DNA of 64,000 nt from Lachnoclostridium sp. An118 (GCF_002160985.1 NZ_NFLQ01000017.1:1-64000); one strand, 5' to 3'. Positions 24,849 through 34,217 are shown, numbered from the stretch's first letter. Notes: generated by a model from the sequence alone, not told the origin. Translations and numbers: made by a program.

Positions 24849-24962
24849 TTTTACGCCTCCTTTTCTCGTCCGGCCATAGGTTCCTCTGGCCATGGCTTTA
24901 TTGTAAAGCGCAAAAGTCACAAACCAGTCTCAGTTCCGAATCATCACAAAACTGTGACCGCG

Positions 24963-25892
24963 TCACTCCCTCTCCTGCAGGGGAAGGCAGATGGCAAAGT
25001 CGGCCCCCTCCCCTTCCCGGGAGCGGACCTCCACATATCCGCCCTGGAGCTCTGCGATCCGCCTTGTCAGGTACAGGCCGATCCCAATCCCCTCCACGTC
25101 GTGGACCTCCGGCTCCCGGTAGAACCGGGTAAAGATTTCCGCCTGCCTCTCCAGAGGGATTCCCTTTCCCGTGTCCTTCACGTGGATTTCCGCAAAGATT
25201 TCCCCCTTCCTGACAGACAGTCCTATCCGGCCTCCCCGCCCGGTGTACTTCACCGCGTTGTCCAGAAGGTTGAACACCGCTTCTTCTGTCCACCTGGAAT
25301 CGTGGGATAAAAGGAAAGGCCCCTCCGCCTCCGCCCGGATCTCGATATCCTTTGCGGCAGCGGCGGCCACCACGGCGGAGATGGCCCGCTTCAGCGTCTC
25401 CGCCAGATCGCAGTCCCTCTTTTTTATCTGGATGATCCCCGTCTCCAGCCGGGACATTTTCACCAGGCTGCGAAAGAGAAAGTCCAGCTTGTCCGTCTGG
25501 TGCTCCAGCCTGTCTAGAAAAACTCCGGTCTCCTCCGGGAGCTCCTCCCTCCTGAGGATTTCCAGGCAGAGCTTCTGATTGGCGATGGGCGTCCTTATCT
25601 GATGGGAAATGTCTGAGATGAGCTCCTTCATCTGCTCCTTGGCCTCCAGGCTCTCCTGCTCTCTTCTCTCCTGGATATGCTGGATGCGGGCCAGTTTCTC
25701 ATTCACCTTCCCGGACAGGGTATCCCTGGTCTCCTGGTCATTTTTCAGGGGTTCCCCCGCAAGGAGGGCATCCAGGTTCTCCTCCAGCTCCTCTGTAAAT
25801 GTATATATATCCTTTTTCTGCCGCCCCATCCTCCAGATGGAAATCCCTGCCAGGACAAGGGCCGCGGCTGTGATCGCCATCATCTGATCCAC
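24963..25892 (-). CDS. Sensor histidine kinase
   Basis: This 309-residue kinase has one N-terminal membrane helix (residues 4-21), a helical linker, the His box SDISHQIRTPIANQKLCLEI, an N box NLLDNAVKYTGRGG and a G box GIGIGLYLTRRIAEL. The lack of an outer sensing loop resembles kinases that take their signal from an adjacent ABC transporter. It overlaps the regulator gene by 13 bp. It is probably the partner of the regulator at 25880-26578 and controls the ABC genes downstream. Confidence 0.9.
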   Translation of the reverse strand: MDQMMAITAAALVLAGISIWRMGRQKKDIYTFTEELEENLDALLAGEPLKNDQETRDTLSGKVNEKLARIQHIQERREQESLEAKEQMKELISDISHQIRTPIANQKLCLEILRREELPEETGVFLDRLEHQTDKLDFLFRSLVKMSRLETGIIQIKKRDCDLAETLKRAISAVVAAAAAKDIEIRAEAEGPFLLSHDSRWTEEAVFNLLDNAVKYTGRGGRIGLSVRKGEIFAEIHVKDTGKGIPLERQAEIFTRFYREPEVHDVEGIGIGLYLTRRIAELQGGYVEVRSREGEGADFAICLPLQERE

Positions 25893-26578
25893 TGATATCC
25901 CATCCCGTACACATTTGAAATATATTTGTGGTCCTCGTCCTCTATCTTACCCCGGAGGCGGCCGATATTGACCGTCAGGGCGTGCCGGTCCACGATCTGA
26001 CTGCCGCCCTCCCAGAGCCGGTCCAGCAGCAGGTCGTAGGTGAGGAGCTGCCCTTTATGGGAGAGGAATTCCTTAAGGAGCCGGAATTCCGTGGGCGTCA
26101 CCGGACAGGGCCGGCCCTCCACCTCCGCCTTTGCCCCCAGAAGGTCCAGGCGCAGATGCCCGTCGTCAAAAATCTGCCCCGCGTCCTTCTTCTCCCTCCT
26201 GAGTATCACATCGATCTTCTTCAAGAGCACCTTCATGGAAAAGGGCTTGGTCACATAGTCCTGGGCTCCCAGCTCATAGCCCTTCAGCATGTCCTCCTCC
26301 AGGTCCCGGGCCGTGAGGAAGAGGACCGGGGTCCTGCTCCGGCCTCCCCCGCTCTCCGCCAGATACCGGCAAAAGTCAAAGCCCTCCCCGTCCGGCAGGT
26401 TCACATCCAAAAGGACCAGGTCTGCCCCCGCTTCCCGGTGCAGCCTTCTGGCCTCCGAAAGCGAGCGGGCCACAAGAGGGATAAAGCCCTCCTTCTCCAG
26501 CATCCAGGCAATCCCCTCCGCCAGCTCCCGGTCGTCCTCCACAACCAGGATACTCCTGTCCGGCATCTTATCTCTCAT
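25880..26578 (-). CDS. OmpR-family response regulator
   Basis: This 232-residue protein has a receiver domain (VVEDDRELAEG, phospho-Asp in VLLDVNLPDGEG, YVTKPFSM) and a C-terminal winged helix (VTPTEFRLLKEFL, ALTVNIGRLRGKI, YISNVYGMGYQW). The ATG at 26578 follows GGGAGTGGAAAG and overlaps the upstream gene by 11 bp. It should receive phosphate from the overlapping kinase and activate the ABC transporter that follows. Confidence 0.92.
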   Translation of the reverse strand: MRDKMPDRSILVVEDDRELAEGIAWMLEKEGFIPLVARSLSEARRLHREAGADLVLLDVNLPDGEGFDFCRYLAESGGGRSRTPVLFLTARDLEEDMLKGYELGAQDYVTKPFSMKVLLKKIDVILRREKKDAGQIFDDGHLRLDLLGAKAEVEGRPCPVTPTEFRLLKEFLSHKGQLLTYDLLLDRLWEGGSQIVDRHALTVNIGRLRGKIEDEDHKYISNVYGMGYQWIR

Positions 26579-26864
26579 CTTTCCACTCCCTCTTTAAAAA
26601 TTCCGCAATGTCCACCGCCTTGGGCGGGCAGCCTGCCAGTGATCTCCGGAAGCAGCGGGTGCAGTTTCCCACACCCAGCTCTCCCTCCTTCCCCCGGAAC
26701 CCCTGGCCGATGGCAATACTCTCTCTTACCTTTCCCTTAAGGTACCCCGTCTCGTCCACCCGGTCCAGGGCGTAGATGAGGGAGCCGTAGCAGGCCTCCA
26801 AAAGCTCCCTGGTCATCTCACAGTAATCCTTTCCCTGGGTGATATAAATATCCGTCTTCTCCAT
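26568..26864 (-). CDS. Small Cys-containing protein of unknown function
   Basis: This 98-residue protein has a C-terminal cluster NCTRCFRRSLAGCPP that could hold a metal, and an N-terminal helical part (TRELLEACYGSLIYALDRV). No family is recognised. It overlaps the response regulator and begins 29 bp after the dehydrogenase stop, so it could be the first gene of the regulator operon. A redox- or metal-sensing accessory role is only a guess. Confidence 0.55.
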   Translation of the reverse strand: MEKTDIYITQGKDYCEMTRELLEACYGSLIYALDRVDETGYLKGKVRESIAIGQGFRGKEGELGVGNCTRCFRRSLAGCPPKAVDIAEFLKREWKDER

Positions 26865-26893
26865 ATTCCGTCACTCCCATCCATCGCTTCCTA

Positions 26894-28012
26894 TCAGTAC
26901 AGCTTCCGGTAGATTTCCTCCATCTCGTCCGCCGTGAATTTCACATAGCTCTGGTTTAAAAGCCGCTGCTGAGTCGCCTCCACACTCTCGGCAAAGGCCC
27001 TGACCTCCTCCTCCTTCATGCCATATTCGCGGAGGGGCTTCCTCTGGATCAGGCTGCCCAGAAGCTCCTCTATCTCCCGGTAGACATGCCCGGGCCCGCA
27101 TCCCAGGATACCTGCCAGGAACTCATTGAGCCCGCCTATGCCGCCATTTGGAGCCTTCTCCTGGTAGGCCTGGAACACGGCCGTGAGGAACTGGTAGTTG
27201 GCCTCCCCGTGGGTCACATGGTACACCCCGCTCAAAGGATAGGACATGGCGTGGACAGCGCCGGTCCCCGCATTGGCAAAGGAGATGCCCGCCATGTTGC
27301 TGGCCACAAGGAACTCCTCATACAGGCTCTCTCTGCAGCCCTGCCCCTCCCCTGCCAGCTTCCGAAAGCCTCCAAGCAGCATTTCCATGGCCTGCTTTGC
27401 AAACATCCTTGTGTAGAGATTGCTCTTGGGCGACACATAGGACTCAATGGCGTGGATCAGGGCATCGATGGCGCTGGTGACAAAGAAATGCCAGGGCAGC
27501 TCCTTTAAAAGCTCCGGGATCAGCACCGCGTGGTCCGGGTAAATCTCATCACAGGCCAGGCCCAGCTTTGTGTGCAGCCCGGTCACCTCCGCGATGGACA
27601 CGCTGGACACCTCCGAGCCGGCGCCGCAGGTAGTGGGCACAGCCACCAGGGAGCGCACCTTTTTAAGCTCTGTCCTTCTCTGGTAAATATCCGCTGCCGG
27701 GGCATCTCCGTCCAGCACCAGTATCTTGGCCATATCGATGACCGCACCGCCGCCGATGGCAATGATCCTTCCACAGCCTGTCTTTCGGAAGTCCGCAAGA
27801 AGCGCGTCCACCATCAGGTCTGTAGGCTCTCCCTGGCCATACCGGCTCTTGCAGCGTATCACTGCACCGGTCTTCTCCAGCCCCGCAAAATGGGCCTCAA
27901 GCACGGATTTCCCCGCCAGGACAAAATCCCCCTCCCCGATCTGGAAATCCTCCACAAACTCCTGCGCGCCGCCGTACTGATGCACCTCCGGCTTCTCCTG
28001 AAATAGTTTCAT
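26894..28012 (-). CDS. Iron-containing alcohol dehydrogenase, 4-hydroxybutyrate dehydrogenase-like
   Basis: This 372-residue group III dehydrogenase has the NAD loop AIGGGAVIDMAKI, PTTCGAGSEVSSVS, and metal ligands within SAIDALIHAIESYVSPKS and AVHAMSYPLSGVYHVTHGEA. The PTTCGAGSE and SAIDALIHAIE segments are closest to 4-hydroxybutyrate dehydrogenases, which interconvert 4-hydroxybutyrate and succinate semialdehyde. No partner of that pathway is adjacent, so another alcohol is possible. It is 80 bp downstream of the threonine aldolase on the same strand. Confidence 0.88.
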   Translation of the reverse strand: MKLFQEKPEVHQYGGAQEFVEDFQIGEGDFVLAGKSVLEAHFAGLEKTGAVIRCKSRYGQGEPTDLMVDALLADFRKTGCGRIIAIGGGAVIDMAKILVLDGDAPAADIYQRRTELKKVRSLVAVPTTCGAGSEVSSVSIAEVTGLHTKLGLACDEIYPDHAVLIPELLKELPWHFFVTSAIDALIHAIESYVSPKSNLYTRMFAKQAMEMLLGGFRKLAGEGQGCRESLYEEFLVASNMAGISFANAGTGAVHAMSYPLSGVYHVTHGEANYQFLTAVFQAYQEKAPNGGIGGLNEFLAGILGCGPGHVYREIEELLGSLIQRKPLREYGMKEEEVRAFAESVEATQQRLLNQSYVKFTADEMEEIYRKLY

Positions 28013-28091
28013 ATCCTCTGTCCTCCCGTCAAAATCAGCTTTTGTATCATTGTATCATATCTGTCCGCTTTTTCGGCAAAATCCTCTCCGG

Positions 28092-29126
28092 CTAGAGCGC
28101 CCTGATATCCCTCAGGAGGGCCTGCACATCCGCCTCCTTTGTGCTCCAGCTCGTGCAGAAGCGGACGCAGAAACGGCCGTCCCTGGTCTGGAACTGATTT
28201 TCAAAGATATGGTTTTTGGCCAGCTTTTCCTTCTGCTCCTCTGTCAGAAGGAGGAACTGCTGGTTTGTGGGGCTGTCGATGTAGGACTCTACGCCCTTTT
28301 CGGCAAAGGCCCGGCGTATGTCCATGGCGTACCTGTCCGCCCGCTCTGTGATGTCGAAGTAGGTGCCGTCCCTGAACAGGGTGTAGAACTGGAGACCCAG
28401 CACCCAACCCTTGGCCAGCAGTCCCCCGTTCTGCTTCATATAGCTGCGGAAATGGTCCTTCAGCTCCTCATTCACGATGACCACAGCCTCCCCCATCATG
28501 GCCCCGCACTTGGTGCCGCCGATGTAGAAAATATCCGCCGCGGCCGCAATGTCCGCCAGGGTCACGTCATTTCCCTCAGCGCCCAGCCCGTAGCCCATCC
28601 TGGCTCCGTCCACCATCAGGTACAGGCCGTACTTGCGGCAGACCCGGCTGATGTCCGAGAGCTCCTCCTTTGTGTAGATAGTCCCGTACTCGGAGGGGAA
28701 GGACAGGAATACCATCTTCGGCTGGGTCACGTGCTCCGGGATGTCGCTTGAGCGGTAGCCCTCCGCCTCCCTCTCCACAGCTCGGGCCGTGATCTTCCCC
28801 TTCACCCCCGGGACTACGTGTATCTTGTGCCCGGTGTGCTCCACCGCCCCGGTCTCATGGACCTGGATGTGCCCTGAGTCCGCGCAGATGATCCCCTGGT
28901 AGGGGCGCAGCGCCGCGGCGATCATGGTGTAGTTCACCTGAGTGCCTCCCAGCATGAAGTGGATATCCGCATCCGCCCCTCCCAGGTGCTTCTTTATCTC
29001 AACGGCCGCCCGCTCGCACCACTCGTCCATACCGTAGCCTCCGTAGCTCTCGCCGTTCGTATCCATAAACGCCTGTAAAATAGCGGGATGAGCCCCGCAG
29101 TTGTAGTCATTGTTCCATCTGATCAT
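28092..29126 (-). CDS. Low-specificity threonine aldolase (PLP enzyme)
   Basis: This 344-residue fold-type I PLP enzyme cleaves threonine or allo-threonine to glycine and acetaldehyde. The cofactor Lys is in FYIGGTKCGAMMGEAVV, the cofactor-binding Asp in LMVDGARMGYGL, and the substrate region in HIQVHETGAVEHTGHKI. Length fits the family. A GAGAGGGAAA site lies before ATG. With an alcohol dehydrogenase downstream, acetaldehyde produced here could be reduced to ethanol, though the two may be unrelated. Confidence 0.9.
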   Translation of the reverse strand: MIRWNNDYNCGAHPAILQAFMDTNGESYGGYGMDEWCERAAVEIKKHLGGADADIHFMLGGTQVNYTMIAAALRPYQGIICADSGHIQVHETGAVEHTGHKIHVVPGVKGKITARAVEREAEGYRSSDIPEHVTQPKMVFLSFPSEYGTIYTKEELSDISRVCRKYGLYLMVDGARMGYGLGAEGNDVTLADIAAAADIFYIGGTKCGAMMGEAVVIVNEELKDHFRSYMKQNGGLLAKGWVLGLQFYTLFRDGTYFDITERADRYAMDIRRAFAEKGVESYIDSPTNQQFLLLTEEQKEKLAKNHIFENQFQTRDGRFCVRFCTSWSTKEADVQALLRDIRAL

Positions 29127-29338
29127 TTTCCCTCTCCTTTTTTACCTCTTTGTATCAATTTGTATCAATCTGCAGGCATCATAGCCCCGGGCTTTTGGCC
29201 TTAACATCATTTTATACAATATCATTTGCCGCCGCAATCCGAAAATTTTCATCTGTCATTTCCCCTCTCTTTATGCTATGGTAAAAGAAAAGGCAGCGCC
29301 GGCAGATTCCGGCGTTTTAGAAAGGAATGGTACATTAT

Positions 29339-31636
29339 ATGGAACGCGATATCAGAACCATTGTCAGTCAGATGACTCTGGAGGAAAAGGCCGGCATGTG
29401 CTCCGGCAGGGATTTCTGGCACCTGAAGGGCGTGGAGCGCCTGGGCGTCCCGGAGGTCATGGTGAGCGACGGCCCTCACGGCCTGCGCAAACAGAACGAG
29501 AAGGCGGACCACCTGGGAGCAAACGAGAGCATCAAGGCTGTCTGCTTCCCCACCGCCTGCGCCACAGCCTGCTCCTTTGACCGGGAGCTCCTAAGAGAGC
29601 TGGGGGAGGCGCTGGGAGACGAGTGCCAGGCGGAGGACGTGTCCGTCATCCTGGGCCCCGCGGTGAACATCAAGCGCTCACCCTTATGCGGGCGCAATTT
29701 CGAATATTTTTCCGAGGACCCCTATCTGGCCTCCCAGATGGCAGCCGCCCACATCCAGGGCGTGCAGTCCAAAAATGTGGGCACCTCCATCAAGCACTTC
29801 GCAGCCAACAACCAGGAGTACCGCCGTCTGTCCTGCTCCTCAGAGATCGACGAGCGGACTCTCAGGGAAATCTACCTGGCTGCCTTTGAGACGGCCGTCA
29901 GGGAGGGAAAACCGGACACCGTCATGTGCTCCTACAACAAGATCAACGGCACCTTTGCCTCCGAAAACCACTGGCTCCTGACAGAGGTCCTGCGGGACGA
30001 GTGGGGCTTTGAGGGCTATGTCATGTCCGACTGGGGCGCTGTCAACGACAGAGTCAAGGGGCTGGAGGCCGGGCTGGACCTGGAGATGCCCGCCAGCGGC
30101 GGACACACGGACGCAGAAATCGTAGCCGCTGTCAAAGACGGGACCCTGGACGAGGCTGTCCTTAACAGAGCCGTGGAGCGCATCCTGCGCATCATCTTTA
30201 AATTCGCGGACCACCGCAGGCCCGGCGACTTTGACAAGGAGAAGCATGACAGGCTTGCGGAAAAGATCGCGGAGGAATCCATGGTCCTCCTAAAGAATGA
30301 TGGTCTTCTCCCCCTGCCGAAAGCGGGAAAGAAGATCGCCTTTATCGGAAAATTTGCCCAGAAGCCCAGATTCCAGGGCGGCGGCAGCTCCCACATCAAC
30401 TCCTGCAAGATCACGGGAGCCCTGGAGGCGGCAGGGCAGCTGCCGGAGATCACCTCTGATATCACCTACGCCCAGGGCTACGATACAGCGGAGGACAGGA
30501 CCGACCCGGCCCTCCTCGCCGAGGCGGTAAAGGCCGCAGAGGAGGCGGACGTTGCCGTCATCTTCGCCGGCCTCCCGGACGCCTTTGAGTCCGAGGGCTA
30601 CGACCGGTCTCACATGCAGATGCCAGAGTGCCAGAATGAGCTTATCCGGGAAATCCTCCGAGTACAGAAAAACACCGTCGTTGTCCTCCACAACGGCTCC
30701 CCGGTGGAGATGCCCTGGGCCGGCGATGTGAATGCCATCCTGGAATCCTACCTCTGCGGCCAGGCAGTGGGCGCCGCCCAGGTGCGTCTCCTCTTCGGCC
30801 TTGCCAATCCCTGCGGGAAGCTGGCTGAGACGATCCCCCTGAAGCTGCAGGACAATCCCTCCTATCTGAATTTTCCGGGAGACGGGCAGACGGTAGAGTA
30901 CAAAGAAGGGGTGTTCGTGGGCTACCGGTACTATGACACGAAGGAGATGGACGTACGCTTCCCCTTTGGCCACGGGCTCTCCTACACCACCTTCCAGTAC
31001 AGCGACATGCAGCTCTCCAGAGGACAGCTCTCGGACCGTGACACCCTGACCGTATCCCTCAAGGTGAAAAACACCGGAACCGTGGCCGGAAAGGAGATCG
31101 TTCAACTCTACGTGGCGGACAGGACAGGCGCCGCGGACCGGCCGGTGAAGGAATTGAAAAACTTCACCAAGGTCTTCCTGGAGCCGGGGCAGGAGAAGAC
31201 TGTGGAGATGACGCTGGACAAGCGCAGCTTCGCCTGGTACAACACGCAGATACACGACTGGTACGCGGCCACCGGCGACTACGAGATCCTGGCCGGGGCC
31301 TCCTCAAGGGACATCCGACTGACCAGGACCGTCCGCTTTGTCACAGAGACACAGCTTCCCTTCCACATCCACAGGAACACCACCGTGGCAGAGCTGCTGG
31401 CAGATGAAAGGACCGCCCCTGTCATCCGCTCCATGATGACCAGTCTCGCCTCAGACATGACCGGAGGCGGGGACAACTCCTCAGAGGCCGCTTCCGAGGC
31501 GATCACCCCGGAAATGACTCTGAAAATGCTGGAGAACTCTCCGCTCCGCTCCTTCAAGAGCTTCTCCGGACTGTCGGAGGAGGAGCTGACTTCCCTCATC
31601 CAGACACTCCAGGAGGCTGCCGACACCGTCAGGTAG
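29339..31636 (+). CDS. Glycoside hydrolase family 3 (beta-glucosidase-like)
   Basis: This 765-residue intracellular enzyme lacks a signal peptide. The GH3 N domain shows MTLEEKAGMCSG, VSDGPHGLRKQ, NIKRSPLCGRNFEYFSEDP, SIKHFAANNQE and the nucleophile Asp in GYVMSDWGAVNDR. The second domain has ESMVLLKNDGLLPLPK and the C-terminal fibronectin-III-like part has FPFGHGLSYTTF and KNTGTVAGKEIVQLYV. It should release glucose or related sugars from beta-linked or glycosylated plant compounds. The ATG at 29339 suits the AGGA site better than an in-frame ATG at 29327 that touches it. A final 80-residue helical tail is extra. Confidence 0.92.
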   Translation: MERDIRTIVSQMTLEEKAGMCSGRDFWHLKGVERLGVPEVMVSDGPHGLRKQNEKADHLGANESIKAVCFPTACATACSFDRELLRELGEALGDECQAEDVSVILGPAVNIKRSPLCGRNFEYFSEDPYLASQMAAAHIQGVQSKNVGTSIKHFAANNQEYRRLSCSSEIDERTLREIYLAAFETAVREGKPDTVMCSYNKINGTFASENHWLLTEVLRDEWGFEGYVMSDWGAVNDRVKGLEAGLDLEMPASGGHTDAEIVAAVKDGTLDEAVLNRAVERILRIIFKFADHRRPGDFDKEKHDRLAEKIAEESMVLLKNDGLLPLPKAGKKIAFIGKFAQKPRFQGGGSSHINSCKITGALEAAGQLPEITSDITYAQGYDTAEDRTDPALLAEAVKAAEEADVAVIFAGLPDAFESEGYDRSHMQMPECQNELIREILRVQKNTVVVLHNGSPVEMPWAGDVNAILESYLCGQAVGAAQVRLLFGLANPCGKLAETIPLKLQDNPSYLNFPGDGQTVEYKEGVFVGYRYYDTKEMDVRFPFGHGLSYTTFQYSDMQLSRGQLSDRDTLTVSLKVKNTGTVAGKEIVQLYVADRTGAADRPVKELKNFTKVFLEPGQEKTVEMTLDKRSFAWYNTQIHDWYAATGDYEILAGASSRDIRLTRTVRFVTETQLPFHIHRNTTVAELLADERTAPVIRSMMTSLASDMTGGGDNSSEAASEAITPEMTLKMLENSPLRSFKSFSGLSEEELTSLIQTLQEAADTVR

Positions 31637-31650
31637 CCCCTGAGATCCAC

Positions 31651-31684
31651 ACAGGAGCAGACCTTAAAGGTCCGCTCCTGTTTT
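31651..31684 (+). terminator. Rho-independent terminator of the GH3 gene
   Basis: ACAGGAGC-A-GACC and GGTC-C-GCTCCTGT form a stem with one mismatch and a TTAAA loop, followed by TTTT, 15 bp after the stop codon. Confidence 0.85.
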
Positions 31685-31791
31685 ATCTGAAAATTTTGAT
31701 TTTTATATGCAAATTAAAAATTTTATTTTGTTTATAATTCTTTTTAATCTGTTATTTTTGTTATTTATTTTATTTTTTCTGTTTTTTTATA

Positions 31792-31820
31792 TTGACATTT
31801 CCAGTTTTGTGAGGTATTAT
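31792..31820 (+). promoter_or_regulatory. Strong sigma-A-type promoter of an orphan transcript
   Basis: TTGACA (31792-31797), 17-bp spacer, TATTAT (31815-31820). It lies in very AT-rich DNA after the GH3 terminator and points away from it into a region with no recognised gene. Confidence 0.7.
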
Positions 31821-31826
31821 AATGAC

Positions 31827-32062
31827 AACAAAAGAAAAGGAGGACGGACCACCGAAAACTTAATCTTAAATCCAAATTATCAACAAAACTAATGAAAGAG
31901 GTAAAGACCAATGGGAAAGTAATTTAAATCCAAAAAATTCACTATTTGAGATAATAGTTTCAAATAGATATCAAGTAAATAAGGAGGTAAATTCCAATGG
32001 ATGGAATAAGCTGAAAATCCACTGTACCTTTAAAGATCAAAAGATACAGTGGATTTTCTTTG
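31827..32062 (+). ncRNA. Candidate short transcript with repeated Shine-Dalgarno-like blocks
   Basis: The stretch between the promoter and the terminator is about 235 nt and holds no long reading frame. It contains three purine-rich blocks (AAAGGAGGA near 31837, AAAGAGGTAAAG near 31895, AAGGAGGTAAA near 31981). The first two begin imperfect repeats, GGACCA...TTAAATCCAAA and AGACCA...TTAAATCCAAA. The third precedes a five-codon frame MDGIS. It may be a regulatory RNA or a tiny-peptide message; no known RNA family is recognised. Confidence 0.45.
32013..32062 (+). terminator. Perfect 14-bp hairpin terminator
   Basis: GAAAATCCACTGTA (32013-32026) pairs perfectly with TACAGTGGATTTTC (32045-32058), followed by TTT. 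It closes the orphan transcript and may also stop the convergent GH3 gene on the other strand. Confidence 0.8.
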
Positions 32063-32106
32063 CGCTCTTATTTACTTTTCAGGAGCATGTCCAACACGCG
32101 GAGGGG

Positions 32107-33399
32107 TCACATGGAGAGCTTGATCCTCAGTATCCTCTCCACAGACTGGTCTATCCGCTCTTCTGTCAGCCGTCCGTCGCTGACCGCCTGGAGCACTCCC
32201 TGGAAGGCACTCTCAAAATCCTCCGGCATGAGCAGCATGTCCACTCCCGCCTGCAGTGCCTTCACCGCCGCGTCGGCGGAGGAGTACTGCGAGGTGATGG
32301 CTCCCATATTGAGGGCGTCTGTCATGACCATCCCGTCAAATCCCATCTGACCGCGCAGCACATCCGTGATCATCACGGAGGACAGCGTGGCGGGCGTATT
32401 GTCTCCTGTCACGTTGGGGCAGGCAATATGGCTCACCATGATGACCTGCACCCCCTTGTCGATGCCGTCCTGAAAGGGCACCAGCGCCTGGCTCATGAGC
32501 TGCTCCAGATTTTCCTCCACATAGGCATACCCCTGGTGGGAGTCCGCCGTGGTCCCTCCGTGGCCCGGAAAATGCTTGTACATGCCGATGATGCCCTGGT
32601 CCCGAAGCCCCTGCAGCTCCGTCTCCGCCATAGAGGCCACAAGCTGGGGGTCCGATCCGAAGGAGCGGTATTTCACCACCTCGTTGGCAGGGTTGGTCAG
32701 CACATCCGCATCCGGCGCCGCATCCATATTAAAGCCCAGGTCCCGCAGGTAGGCCCCGATCTGACTCCCGATGTCATAGGCCTCCTGTGTATTTCCCCTC
32801 TGCCCCACCTGGCTCATGTACTCAAAGGACGGAACCTGGAAGGCAGGATTTGAGGCAATCCTCGACACCTGGCCTCCCTCCTCGTCTACGGAGAGGAATA
32901 TAGGAAAGCCCGCGGCCTCCTCCCCATACTGGCTTGTATTAGCCAGCATCTGCCGGGTCTGGTCCGGGCTCTGCAGATTCTGGGCAAAATAGATCACACC
33001 CCCTACCGGGTGCTGCTCAAGGGCCGCCCTGGTAGCCTCCCCCGCCTGCACAGCCGTGCCCACTCCCGTCAGCTGCTCCGGCGTCACCATGAAGAGCTGG
33101 TTCACTTTTTCTTCCAGTGTCATCCCATCCAGCGTCTCCTGCACTCTCGCCGCCAGCTGCTCCTCCGGGGTCTGATCCTCGGTCTCTTCCCCGGCTGCAT
33201 CGTCCTCCTCTGCCGGCCGTCCCTCTTCCTCTGCCTGCCGGCCGTCCTGGTCTGTCCCGGCTGTGTCTGTTTTCCCCTGTCCGCCGCCTCTCAGGAGTAT
33301 CCAGGCCGTCCCGCACAGCGCCGCCGCCAGCAGGATGCCAAGGACCGCCAGCGCCGCCTTTTTCTTTGCGGAGGAGCTTCTTCCCTGTCTTCTCATCAT
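32107..33399 (-). CDS. GH3 beta-N-acetylhexosaminidase, NagZ-like, membrane-anchored
   Basis: This 430-residue protein has a basic N terminus and one hydrophobic anchor (about residues 14-34), then a Glu/Asp/Gly-rich linker to residue 80 and a GH3 catalytic domain. The NagZ signature is KHFPGHGGTTADSHQGY with the His-Asp dyad; the nucleophile Asp is in GMVMTDALNMGAI. Gram-positive NagZ enzymes act outside the cell on GlcNAc-MurNAc fragments during wall recycling. It stands alone, converging on the terminator at 32013-32062. Confidence 0.9.
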   Translation of the reverse strand: MMRRQGRSSSAKKKAALAVLGILLAAALCGTAWILLRGGGQGKTDTAGTDQDGRQAEEEGRPAEEDDAAGEETEDQTPEEQLAARVQETLDGMTLEEKVNQLFMVTPEQLTGVGTAVQAGEATRAALEQHPVGGVIYFAQNLQSPDQTRQMLANTSQYGEEAAGFPIFLSVDEEGGQVSRIASNPAFQVPSFEYMSQVGQRGNTQEAYDIGSQIGAYLRDLGFNMDAAPDADVLTNPANEVVKYRSFGSDPQLVASMAETELQGLRDQGIIGMYKHFPGHGGTTADSHQGYAYVEENLEQLMSQALVPFQDGIDKGVQVIMVSHIACPNVTGDNTPATLSSVMITDVLRGQMGFDGMVMTDALNMGAITSQYSSADAAVKALQAGVDMLLMPEDFESAFQGVLQAVSDGRLTEERIDQSVERILRIKLSM

Positions 33400-33413
33400 C
33401 TTACCCTATTCCC

Positions 33414-33608
33414 TTACATTTGTTTTCGTACGATCCTGTAATCATCCCCGCTGCGGTAGTAGGGACAGGCATAGCGGCTGTCCGATATGAGCCGGACATA
33501 CTCGTCCTCGTCCATGTTCACATCGCAGACATAGCCGCCGTACTCCTCGTCGTAGCTGTAGTAGGTACAATCTGCACAGCTCCGGACCGTTTTCTTCTTA
33601 TCTGCCAT
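33414..33608 (-). CDS. Small Cys-rich conserved protein
   Basis: This 64-residue protein begins MADKKKTVRSCADCTYYSYD and has Cys residues at CADC, YVCDV and ACPYY, consistent with one zinc site. It resembles a small family of unknown function widespread in Lachnospiraceae. The ATG at 33608 has GGAG 6 bases upstream; an upstream start at 33626 has none. It is 14 bp before the NagZ start and may share its message. Confidence 0.6.
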   Translation of the reverse strand: MADKKKTVRSCADCTYYSYDEEYGGYVCDVNMDEDEYVRLISDSRYACPYYRSGDDYRIVRKQM

Positions 33609-33694
33609 ACTTGCTCCTGTTTTCATTTGATTTCCGTCGGGAAATGTAGTTTCGGACCTCTCTCCCGGCTTCAGATACGTGTTGCCCTGCCTAC

Positions 33695-34051
33695 TCAGGC
33701 CAGCATCTCCTCTTTCTTCTCCAGGATGGCCTCCACAGCCGCGCAGGCCGGACAGTCACAATATTTTTTCCCGGCAGCCTTGAGCTCTCTTCCGTGGTCT
33801 GCCACACCCCTGGCATTGTCCCCGAACACCTTTGCTCCCATATCAGACTCGGCAAAGGCGATCAGGCCATCCAGTGGCATGATGTCTGCTTCCAGCTCAG
33901 CGATATATTTCCTTGTCTCCTCAGCCTCCCCTTCTGTCCCCACGGCGTCAAGCCATGCCTGGGCGGCCTCCTTTGCCTCTCTGCTGCAGGAGTGTGCCTC
34001 CATCAGCTCATGGGTTTTCTCTGTAACATAATCTTTTACTTCTCTGTTCAT
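33695..34051 (-). CDS. Conserved helical protein with CDCPAC motif
   Basis: This 118-residue cytosolic protein reads MNREVKDYVTEKTHELMEA at its start and YCDCPACAAVEAILEKKEEM at its end. It is mostly helical and acidic. The family is common in Lachnospiraceae and is sometimes labelled molecular chaperone Hsp90 without good grounds; none of the Hsp90 motifs are present. CDCPAC could bind a metal. GGAAGG sits eight bases before the ATG at 34051. Its function is unknown. Confidence 0.65.
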   Translation of the reverse strand: MNREVKDYVTEKTHELMEAHSCSREAKEAAQAWLDAVGTEGEAEETRKYIAELEADIMPLDGLIAFAESDMGAKVFGDNARGVADHGRELKAAGKKYCDCPACAAVEAILEKKEEMLA

Positions 34052-34217
34052 ATCAGACACCTTCCTTTCTTTTTTCCTGTCTCTATCATATCACAACAGC
34101 ACTGATTTACAAGAGGGCGATAGGACCGCCGGCGCGATACTGGCATGATTATAAGCACTTATTATAAAAGCTAATAAAAGAATATGTAAAAATTAGAGCA
34201 AATAATATTTTTTGTGT

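Noticed and set aside
31707-31892. 61-codon plus-strand frame rich in Phe, Leu and Ile
   Set aside because: It lies in low-complexity AT-rich DNA, crosses a strong promoter and has no ribosome site.
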